Below, one piece after another: positions 6,528 to 12,441 of a stretch of 12,480 nt of DNA; within the stretch, counting starts at the first letter, position 1; the number at the start of each line of letters is the position of its first letter. This stretch comes from an uncultured Ruminococcus sp. (GTDB lineage Bacteria; Bacillota; Clostridia; Oscillospirales; Ruminococcaceae). The stretch is taken from assembly GCA_945876155.1 (NCBI GenBank), contig CAMCMW010000014.1, positions 1 to 12,480 on the forward strand, given 5' to 3'. The translations under genes and the position numbers were made by a program. Below the pieces are notes generated by a model that was not told the origin of the DNA, ran no database searches, and saw only the letters and a list, made by a program, of their open reading frames with translations.

Positions 6528-8471
6528 ATGATTGACACAAAAAAGTCTGAGTACAAAGACTATCATGAAAAAAAAACAGATGTAACTTTTCTGAATCCTT
6601 ATAACTTTATTCCTCTTCCTCACAAAATAAAAAGAACTGCCTCTGTTGAAAAAGGCAGTCTTACAGGCGTAATTGAATGCACACTTGTACCCATAACAGA
6701 TTTTTTTATTCCTAATACAAGTGCTGAATGTACCGCAAACAGTCCTCACGGAAATACTGTACGGGATTTTTTTTCATATAATCAATTAGTCAGCGGTTAT
6801 AATATCTCAGAACATGACGGTCCTGAAAAGCCTGTTATTCCCGGAAGCGAACTGCGTGGAATGATAAGAAGTATGTATGAGGCGTTTACCAATTCCTGCT
6901 TGTCGTGCATGGATACTGACAAACCACTTTCTTCACGTTCATCTGACGCTAAACAACCCGGATTACTTGAATATATTAACGGGAAATGGGTTATTTTTCA
7001 AGCTGGGAAGCACAAAGTCAGTCATGACTTATTCAAAAAGCATACAGACAGCAGTAAAACAAATTATATTGAATATCATGGCAAAAAATATTATAATGGT
7101 GACAAGGTGAATTTTAATTCCCATATACATGAATCTTATAATCAGAAAATTAAAAAAACAATCAAATCGAGTATTGCAGATGATATTTCCGACTATGGCA
7201 GAAAAAGCGGTTATCTTGTAATAGGCGGTGAAATAGGAAACAAGAAAAATGAATTCATTTTTGTAAAAGAAAAGAAAACGGATATTTCTGACATAGTGAT
7301 TTCAAACGCAATAAATGGCTACAACAGTTCACTTAAAGACTTTTATCAGAACGAAAAGGTAAACCGTTCAGGAAAATCACTGCATACTGGAAAGGAAATC
7401 ACTCCTGCTGCCGGGGCTGTATATCCGGTATGGTATGAACAAATCGGCGATAAGTTATATCTTTCTCCGGCATGCATCGGACGCAATGTTTATAACAATA
7501 CTCTGGACAGCCTTGCCGGCAAACACAAATGCTGCGAATCAAAAGAAGATATATGCGAGGCGTGTGCATTGTTCGGACTGCTTGGTGAAACGTCAGGCAG
7601 ACTGCGTTTCTCTGACGCTGTTTTTTCATCAGAGGACGCTCCTCTGTATCAGGAAGTTGTAACCTTAAAAGAACTTTCATCCCCAAAGATTACAAGTATG
7701 GAAATGTATACTCACAGCAGAATAAGCCCGGAGTTCTGGACTTATGATTACTACAAAGAAAACAAGCGTAAGATATATTTTAAAAACGATGAGCTTGAAT
7801 TAAACGGACGAAAGTTCTATTATCATCACCCTGAATGCAAAGGCAAAAATTACTATAAATATGTATGTCAGCAGAGCAATGAGCAAAATAATGATTATGA
7901 AAGACTTGTGACTGTTCGTCCATTAAAAGGAGATGAAAAAAACACATTCAGATTCAGAGTGTTTTTTGAACATATTACAGAGACTGAACTTGAAAAGCTT
8001 TTATGCGTAATCTCCCTCTGGGGCAACGATTCAGAGCATTATTATAAGCTTGGAATGGGAAAGCCTATTGGACTTGGAAGTGTTAAAGTCAGAGTAAATG
8101 ATGTTAAGCTGAGAAGTATTTGCCCTGACTATGATAAAATATATGATTTCAGTTCAACAAAAAAATATGAGGAATATTATTCTGGTTGTAACGATGAAAC
8201 AATAAAGAAGTTATTTGAAACAGATAACGCTGTTTTTGATCAACTCAAAAATATGACCGATTTCAGATACGCCGAAAAGCTGAAAAGCCATGGAAAAATC
8301 AACGATTGTATATCATCAGTACACTACCCCACTGCTTTTGATGGACCCGAGGGCTTTAAATGGTTCACAAACAATCGTAAAATCGGCGGCAAGTATGAAC
8401 AGGTCCTTGGCACAGACGGTGTTTTGAAGAAAAATTCTGCTCCTAAAAAGAAAAACTTTAAAAAACGGTAA
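6528..8471 (+). CDS. Long Cas7-type RAMP protein with insertion (TIGR03986-like)
   Basis: 647 residues with the hallmarks of the TIGR03986 RAMP family: NPYNFIPLP at 23-31, VIPGSELRGMIRSMYEA with IPGSELRG at 104-111, NSCLSC (122-127), a cysteine cluster CC-x6-C-x2-C (C335, C336, C343, C346) leading into ALFG, and the glycine-rich LGMGKPIGLG (508-517). Between about 130 and 320 lies a poorly conserved, lysine-rich stretch, the likely insertion that splits the Cas7 fold and gives the Cas7-insertion subunit in III-Dv. The cysteines probably bind zinc. The last residues are strongly basic (APKKKNFKKR), fitting RNA contact. The gene follows csx19 by one base, with GGGGAGGA at 6512-6519 giving a strong start. 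It is the last gene of the operon, and its 3' end overlaps the convergent cas6 by 14 bases. With the two genes before it, the locus encodes four Cas7 domains. Confidence 0.87.
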   Translation: MIDTKKSEYKDYHEKKTDVTFLNPYNFIPLPHKIKRTASVEKGSLTGVIECTLVPITDFFIPNTSAECTANSPHGNTVRDFFSYNQLVSGYNISEHDGPEKPVIPGSELRGMIRSMYEAFTNSCLSCMDTDKPLSSRSSDAKQPGLLEYINGKWVIFQAGKHKVSHDLFKKHTDSSKTNYIEYHGKKYYNGDKVNFNSHIHESYNQKIKKTIKSSIADDISDYGRKSGYLVIGGEIGNKKNEFIFVKEKKTDISDIVISNAINGYNSSLKDFYQNEKVNRSGKSLHTGKEITPAAGAVYPVWYEQIGDKLYLSPACIGRNVYNNTLDSLAGKHKCCESKEDICEACALFGLLGETSGRLRFSDAVFSSEDAPLYQEVVTLKELSSPKITSMEMYTHSRISPEFWTYDYYKENKRKIYFKNDELELNGRKFYYHHPECKGKNYYKYVCQQSNEQNNDYERLVTVRPLKGDEKNTFRFRVFFEHITETELEKLLCVISLWGNDSEHYYKLGMGKPIGLGSVKVRVNDVKLRSICPDYDKIYDFSSTKKYEEYYSGCNDETIKKLFETDNAVFDQLKNMTDFRYAEKLKSHGKINDCISSVHYPTAFDGPEGFKWFTNNRKIGGKYEQVLGTDGVLKKNSAPKKKNFKKR

Positions 8472-9177
8472 CTACAAAACCGCCCATTCCCTGGGTCGTT
8501 TTTCCGCCGACTCCTGAATAAACAGAATACTGAAATATTTGTTTCAGCAAATCAGACTGTTCTCTTTTTTCAGGCAATTTAACTGAGTAACTGCCGCACA
8601 TTCCGTAATATTTATATCCTGTGATGTAATGAACACAGCTTTCAAGACTGTAATTTATTATTCTGCATTCATTCCATGCCTTAATAAATTCTTCATTGCT
8701 GACAGAAAGATTTTCAAAGCAGTTCAGCTTGCATATTGCCGAATAAAAATATTTTTCGGGAGTCGGAGGGTTTTGATATCTTCCGGCCGAGCGAACTGTT
8801 GCAGGTGTTAAGAATTTAAGTCTCAGTTTATCGCCGTTGATACTTTCCGCAAGATCTTCAGATTGTATCGGATGACTTTCAGAAACATTGGTCTGAACTA
8901 TCTTTGAGCCGCCGTAAATTTTTATTTTCTTAAGTGATGCAAGCTTGTCAATCAGTATTCCGGCTTCATCATTGAGAGATGATATCCTGAGCAGCAGCTC
9001 TCCCGGCTGTGTCGGGACGCAGTACAGCGAAAACGGGTGATACAGTGAACTATGCATTTTATCTGCTATATCCTTACTTATATTGTGCATAAGCGCACCG
9101 TGAATTTTTACTGATGGGTCAGACTGTAGACTGGAAAAGTCTTCGTACTGGTATAATATATCGGCATATCTTAACAT
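8458..9177 (-). CDS. cas6: Cas6 pre-crRNA endoribonuclease
   Basis: Cas6 cuts the repeat RNA of pre-crRNA to make mature crRNAs and would serve both arrays here, since their repeats are nearly identical. The 239-residue length fits the family. The N-terminal ferredoxin-like half contains KIHGALMHNI, with H26 and H31 as candidate catalytic histidines; this cannot be settled by eye. The second half has LKFLTPATVRSAGRYQNPP and the C-terminal glycine-rich loop GVGGKTTQGMGG (222-233), a Cas6 hallmark used in repeat RNA binding. The start is supported by GGAGG (complement of 9187-9191), nine bases upstream. Unusually, the gene runs opposite to the effector operon, has its own promoter, and overlaps the 3' end of the last effector gene with no terminator between them, so the two transcripts must overlap. 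Confidence 0.92.
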   Translation of the reverse strand: MLRYADILYQYEDFSSLQSDPSVKIHGALMHNISKDIADKMHSSLYHPFSLYCVPTQPGELLLRISSLNDEAGILIDKLASLKKIKIYGGSKIVQTNVSESHPIQSEDLAESINGDKLRLKFLTPATVRSAGRYQNPPTPEKYFYSAICKLNCFENLSVSNEEFIKAWNECRIINYSLESCVHYITGYKYYGMCGSYSVKLPEKREQSDLLKQIFQYSVYSGVGGKTTQGMGGFVVTVF

Positions 9178-9208
9178 TGATGCTTTCCTCCGGAGAATAT
9201 TTTATAAA

Positions 9209-9237
9209 ATTATACCATAAATCATTTTTTATGTAAA
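9209..9237 (-). promoter_or_regulatory. Promoter of cas6
   Basis: Read on the minus strand: -35 TTTACA (complement of 9232-9237), a 17-base spacer and -10 TATAAT (complement of 9209-9214), preceded by TGG as an extended -10. It sits about 30 bases upstream of the cas6 start, in the 79-base gap between the divergent cas6 and CARF-HEPN genes. I see no equally good rightward promoter in this gap. Confidence 0.8.
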
Positions 9238-9256
9238 GTTTTGAAAGGAATTTTAA

Positions 9257-10777
9257 ATGAATAATAACGGGAAAAAAATATGTTTCTTTTTTACTCCTCC
9301 AACAATTAATGAATATTCTTATACCAGAGGTAATGGGAAAAATGATGAAAAAATTAAAGAAACAGATAAAAAATACTATTTCGGAAACACTGACCAGGAA
9401 GAAGTTGGCAGCGGATTTGTTCATTATACAACTGCTGTTGCCTGTGCTGCAAATAAAAAATATGGTATAACACATTATCTTGGTGCATATGATAAAAAAG
9501 AAGTTATATCAGACATTGAAAATGATTTGAAAGATAAAAGTCATGCAGAGAATATCTGCTGGGCAGAATATAATGAAAATATGAACTCCGATGAGATACT
9601 CAAAAGCATATTCTCAAATATTGATCTCTCGGACTGCAGTGAAATCATTATTGCAATTAACAGCGGTATCAGAAACAATGTAATGTTCTTTTCCGTTATC
9701 TCACAGATCATGAGTTACAGAGGTATTAACATCAGACTCCTTTATGTAAAACCAAAGTCAAATGACAACAACGAACATATTATTGATGTAACTGAACAGA
9801 ACAAATACTTCGATGTTCTCAGAGCTGTTGAACTTTTCACTGAAACCGGTAATCCAAAAAAACTGAAAGAACAATATAAAGATGAAAAAGAACTTGATGC
9901 ACTGTTTGACTACATGGACAGGTTTTACAAAAGTATTCAGGTGTGCAGACCGGTAAATAACAGTGAAAACAGCAACATAAGCGTTCTGGACATATACGAT
10001 AATATGATAAAAGAAATCGACAGGCTGATACAGAACAGCGAAAATGCTGATATTCCGGTTATAATGCAGTTCCTTTTGCCTGAAATAAAGAAACGTTTTG
10101 CTCCTGACGATAACAAGGATTCTTTCCTGCAAATCTTTGAATGGTGCCAGAACAACGGCATGATAACCATTGCGTTCTTTATCCTTGACGCTGAAATAAC
10201 AAGGTATATTCAGAATAAAAAGCTGCTTGATGTTAATTATCCGAAATCCAGGCAAAAGTTCCCTTCCCCATACAACAATTGGTCTAACGATTATTCAGGA
10301 AAGGGTTCAGCAAGCGATTTGTCGATTTTAATACAGTATAGTATAAGATATATGAGCTTTAACATTAAGCGTAATATAAATGAAAGCAAAAAAAGCGTCC
10401 TTAATAAATTCGGAATCAAATTTTCTGATGAGGCACTTACAATTATAATGATTCACGAGTTGATTCGCCGTACAAGAAACAGCATGGCTCACTCAGATTT
10501 GTTCACTGGTATTCTCGGAACTGACGATTACTGCGCACTTACAACTCTTACGAACAAATATCGCAATGAGATAAAAACCGTTAATCTTTATCCTGAAAAT
10601 AAATCTGATATAATCAAAGTATCCAAAAACGGAGAAACTATTAATTCAGTATTAATAAAAAAAGGCACGGAAATTACTATTACTCAGGAAAATGCCTATG
10701 AAAAGTATGAAAGTCTGCTTAAATGCATACTTAATGACCTGAAAAAAGCTGCAAACCAGAAAAGGGATAACACTTAA
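9257..10777 (+). CDS. CARF-HEPN ribonuclease (Csx1/Csm6-like), cyclic oligoadenylate effector
   Basis: A 506-residue accessory effector of type III CRISPR. Family members bind cyclic oligoadenylate made by Cas10 through the CARF domain and then degrade RNA with the HEPN domain. The N-terminal about 190 residues look like a CARF Rossmann fold: KKICFFFTPP as first strand, GITHYLGAY, and EIIIAINSGIRNNVMFFSVI with the ligand-type loop SGIRNN at 136-141, followed by INIRLLYV. The C-terminal helical part has RRTRNSMAH, an Rx4H HEPN active site with R407 and H412 intact, so the nuclease is predicted active. No membrane segment is seen. AAGGAA lies six bases before the ATG, and the stop shares one base with the next start (TAATG). 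Which named family it belongs to (Csx1, Csm6 or another TM1812-like group) cannot be fixed by eye. Confidence 0.85.
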   Translation: MNNNGKKICFFFTPPTINEYSYTRGNGKNDEKIKETDKKYYFGNTDQEEVGSGFVHYTTAVACAANKKYGITHYLGAYDKKEVISDIENDLKDKSHAENICWAEYNENMNSDEILKSIFSNIDLSDCSEIIIAINSGIRNNVMFFSVISQIMSYRGINIRLLYVKPKSNDNNEHIIDVTEQNKYFDVLRAVELFTETGNPKKLKEQYKDEKELDALFDYMDRFYKSIQVCRPVNNSENSNISVLDIYDNMIKEIDRLIQNSENADIPVIMQFLLPEIKKRFAPDDNKDSFLQIFEWCQNNGMITIAFFILDAEITRYIQNKKLLDVNYPKSRQKFPSPYNNWSNDYSGKGSASDLSILIQYSIRYMSFNIKRNINESKKSVLNKFGIKFSDEALTIIMIHELIRRTRNSMAHSDLFTGILGTDDYCALTTLTNKYRNEIKTVNLYPENKSDIIKVSKNGETINSVLIKKGTEITITQENAYEKYESLLKCILNDLKKAANQKRDNT

Positions 10778-11598
10778 TGAAAATATATACCCAAGGCTAT
10801 ACCCATGCCGGAAAATTCCATGCTGATGATGTTTTTTCAACGGCACTGCTTAAACTATTAAATCCGGATTTCAAAGTCAGACGTGTCAACAAGCTGCCGG
10901 AAAATCCGGACGGAATCGTTTACGATATAGGCGGCGGGAAATTTGACCACCACCAGACCGATTCTCCGGTAAGAGATAACGGTATTCCCTATGCGGCTTT
11001 TGGTCTTTTATGGAAAGAGTACGGCGCATACATCATGGAAAGTGAAGAAAGCGCTTTACAGTTTGACCAGAAGTTCGTTTCTGCAATAGATTATGCAGAT
11101 AATACTGGTGAATACGATTCACTTTCAGCTGCTGTTTCGTCTTTTGTTCCGCCATGGAACAGCAGTGAAAGTATTGACAGTGCATTTGAAAAAGCTGTTG
11201 ATTTCGCTTTCAATATCCTTGACCGGCTTATTCAGAAAAGCAAGGCTGCCAGGCTTGCCGATGAACTTGTAATGAACGCTTACAAGGATAGTGTTAATAA
11301 TATTGTGATACTGAATCAGTATATGCCGTGGGAAAAGGTTCTTACCGATACTGACGCTGTTTTTGTTATATACCCCTCGCTGAGGGGCGGTTATAATATC
11401 CAGGGTGTTCCTGTTGAACACGGCAGCAATATTGTAAAAAAACCTTTTCCTCCTGAATGGTGCGGCAGAGAGGACAGCGAAATTGTTCTGGCAAGCGGTA
11501 TAGACGGTCTGAGGTTCTGCCACAAAAACGGTTTCCTCGCCTCGGCTGAAACTCTTGATTCAGCAATAAAAGCTGCTGAATTTGCAATTAATCTATAA
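10777..11598 (+). CDS. MYG1/UPF0160 family metal-dependent phosphoesterase (DHH-like)
   Basis: 273 residues matching the MYG1 (UPF0160) family throughout. The N-terminal metal motif is THAGKFHADDV (9-19), with H10, H15, D17 and D18. YDIGGGKFDHHQ (49-60) carries the DHH triad D57-H58-H59. IDYADN, with D105, supplies a further ligand, PPWN follows, and the C-terminal FPPEWCG is a family signature. Eukaryotic MYG1 is a 3'-5' RNA exonuclease, and related DHH enzymes hydrolyse short RNAs and cyclic dinucleotides. Bacterial members are little studied. Here it is joined to the CARF-HEPN gene by a one-base TAATG overlap, with a ribosome binding site (AAAAGGGA, about 10760-10768) inside that gene, so the two are co-translated. 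The family is common outside CRISPR, so it might be a housekeeping gene captured here. A role in removing cyclic oligoadenylate or trimming RNA fragments is inference only. Confidence 0.88.
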   Translation: MKIYTQGYTHAGKFHADDVFSTALLKLLNPDFKVRRVNKLPENPDGIVYDIGGGKFDHHQTDSPVRDNGIPYAAFGLLWKEYGAYIMESEESALQFDQKFVSAIDYADNTGEYDSLSAAVSSFVPPWNSSESIDSAFEKAVDFAFNILDRLIQKSKAARLADELVMNAYKDSVNNIVILNQYMPWEKVLTDTDAVFVIYPSLRGGYNIQGVPVEHGSNIVKKPFPPEWCGREDSEIVLASGIDGLRFCHKNGFLASAETLDSAIKAAEFAINL

Positions 11599-11616
11599 AA
11601 CTTAATATAAAAAATC

Positions 11617-11649
11617 AACCCGAAATCATTGCGATTTCGGGTTATTTTT
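11617..11649. terminator. Bidirectional intrinsic terminator between the MYG1 gene and array 2
   Basis: A perfect 11-bp stem, AACCCGAAATC (11617-11627) with GATTTCGGGTT (11633-11643), closes a 5-base loop. It is followed by A and five T on the + strand and flanked by six A at 11609-11614, which give a T-run on the minus strand. It can stop both the rightward CARF-HEPN/MYG1 transcript and the leftward array 2 transcript, which converge here. Confidence 0.92.
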
Positions 11650-11652
11650 GTT

Positions 11653-12030
11653 GTCACAATCACCTTACGGTGTCAGGGTGGTATACAGGGGCATCATTAA
11701 GGATATGGAAATTGAACTCGGTGTCAATCACCTTACGGTGTCAGGGTGGTATACAGAGCTGAAATTGATACAAATGTAGGACTAATCTAGTGTCGATCAC
11801 CTTACGGTGTCAGGGTGGTATACAGCAACAATTCTAAAACAATGAAATTAAGAAATTCGTGTCGATCACCTTATGGTGTCAGGGTGGTATACAGTTAGTC
11901 CGATTTGAATCTAGCAGGACTTAATGTGTCAATCACCTTGCGGTGTCAGGGTAGTGTACAGAAAATGGGAAGATGGCATGAACATCCGATGAGTGTGTCA
12001 ATCACCTTACGGTGTCAGGGTGGTATACAG
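11653..12030 (-). CRISPR. CRISPR array 2: six 36-base repeats, five spacers, transcribed leftward
   Basis: Repeats lie at 11653-11688, 11721-11756, 11790-11825, 11859-11894, 11926-11961 and 11995-12030. Spacers are 32, 33, 33, 31 and 33 bases. On the minus strand the repeat equals that of array 1, with CCACCCTG in place of CCACCTTG. The leftmost repeat is degenerate at its outer end (starts GTCACAATC, not GTGTCAATC), marking it as leader-distal, and the promoter-bearing leader is on the right. Several internal repeats carry changes: GTGTCGATC in the third and fourth, TTATGG in the fourth, and three substitutions in the fifth (TTGCGG, GTAGTGTACAG). Confidence 0.97.
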
Positions 12031-12107
12031 AGCAAAACATACTTTTTAGATTTCTTTATTGCTTTATACCATGAAATTATTTTATCATATTTTTCTGCCA
12101 TTGTCAA
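12031..12107 (-). promoter_or_regulatory. Leader and promoter of CRISPR array 2
   Basis: On the minus strand: TTGACA (complement of 12102-12107), a 17-base spacer, and TAAAAT (complement of 12079-12084) preceded by TGA, then a short leader ending TTTTGCT right at the first repeat. The beginning (TTGACAATG, then AGAAAAATATG) and the block AAAGCAATAAAGAAAT (complement of 12050-12065) align with the array 1 leader. This shows that the two leaders share an origin and fixes the transcription direction. Confidence 0.88.
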
Positions 12108-12128
12108 TACTTTTATGCACTTTTTGTC

Positions 12129-12157
12129 GTGAGTTTCTGCGCCTTTTGTATTATAAT
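12129..12157 (+). promoter_or_regulatory. Promoter of mini-ORF cassette 1
   Basis: A -35-like GTGAGT (12129-12134) keeps the TGA core of the consensus, and lies 17 bases before a perfect TATAAT (12152-12157). The GTGA is also the right arm of the conserved CAC-N8-GTGA element. This promoter points away from the leftward array 2 promoter, with the two -35 regions only about 20 bases apart. Confidence 0.6.
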
Positions 12158-12185
12158 TAGATTGTAATCACGAGGAGGTGGGTTT

Positions 12186-12245
12186 ATGAGACTTTCAACT
12201 GCTCTTAAGGTTGCGGCTTTGGTTGCAAGGGTTTTTGGCAAGTGA
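12186..12245 (+). CDS. Mini-ORF 1, 19-residue cationic amphipathic peptide
   Basis: Reads MRLSTALKVAALVARVFGK and stops at TGA (12243-12245). GGAGG at 12174-12178 is seven bases before the ATG and a consensus -10 lies about 30 bases upstream, so expression is well supported for so short a frame. The peptide has three basic residues (R2, K8, R15) plus a C-terminal lysine, spaced among aliphatic residues, and could form an amphipathic helix. It has no signal peptide. A membrane-active toxin, signalling peptide or leader peptide are all possible. I do not recognise it. Confidence 0.5.
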   Translation: MRLSTALKVAALVARVFGK

Positions 12246-12266
12246 TGTTTTTCTTCACTTTTTGTC

Positions 12267-12295
12267 GTGAGTTTTTTCCGCTTATGCTTTATAAT
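12267..12295 (+). promoter_or_regulatory. Promoter of mini-ORF cassette 2
   Basis: GTGAGT (12267-12272), 17 bases, TATAAT (12290-12295). The spacing is the same as in cassettes 1 and 3. Overlapping its -35 is TCAC-N8-GTGA (12255-12270), a candidate operator. Confidence 0.6.
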
Positions 12296-12321
12296 ATGAT
12301 TATCACATGGAGGTGATTGTT

Positions 12322-12369
12322 ATGAGTATGAGTATTACTTCTGTTACCAGGCGTTATCATCATCTTTGA
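12322..12369 (+). CDS. Mini-ORF 2, 15-residue peptide
   Basis: Reads MSMSITSVTRRYHHL and stops at TGA (12367-12369). The ribosome binding site GGAGGTGAT (from 12309) is complementary to the 16S rRNA tail over nine bases, eight bases from GGAGG to the ATG. The peptide is polar and basic at its C-terminus and does not resemble mini-ORF 1. The frame alone is too short to prove coding; the support comes from its position in the conserved cassette. Confidence 0.45.
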   Translation: MSMSITSVTRRYHHL

Positions 12370-12387
12370 TTTTCTTCACTTTTTGTC

Positions 12388-12416
12388 GTGAGTTTTTCCA
12401 CGTTATCCGTTATAAT
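12388..12416 (+). promoter_or_regulatory. Promoter of mini-ORF cassette 3
   Basis: GTGAGT (12388-12393), 17 bases, TATAAT (12411-12416), with the same TCAC-N8-GTGA element over the -35 (12376-12391). A downstream ATCAC-N6-GTGAT pair (12423-12438) surrounds the ribosome binding site GGGGG, as in cassette 2. Confidence 0.6.
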
Positions 12417-12441
12417 TATGTTATCACAAGGGGGTGATTCC

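Noticed and set aside
7399..7686. 95-codon minus-strand frame inside the long Cas7 gene, and similar frames inside other cas genes
   Set aside because: They lie opposite well-supported coding sequence with family motifs and show no recognisable features of their own.
11757..11925. Shared short words (GGACTAA and its complement TTAGTCC; AGGACT) in two spacers of array 2
   Set aside because: Only 6-7 bases are shared, which is expected by chance in AT-rich spacers; no evidence of a common target.
11905..12132. A 75-codon + strand frame across the right half of array 2
   Set aside because: It is made of repeats and spacers plus the leader of array 2. The recurring peptide SVSITLRCQG is just the translated repeat.
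12124..12157. TTGTCG as the -35 of the mini-ORF promoters
   Set aside because: The spacing to TATAAT is 22 bases in all three cassettes, too long for a housekeeping promoter. GTGAGT at 17 bases is the better -35, leaving TTGTCG as part of a possible binding site.
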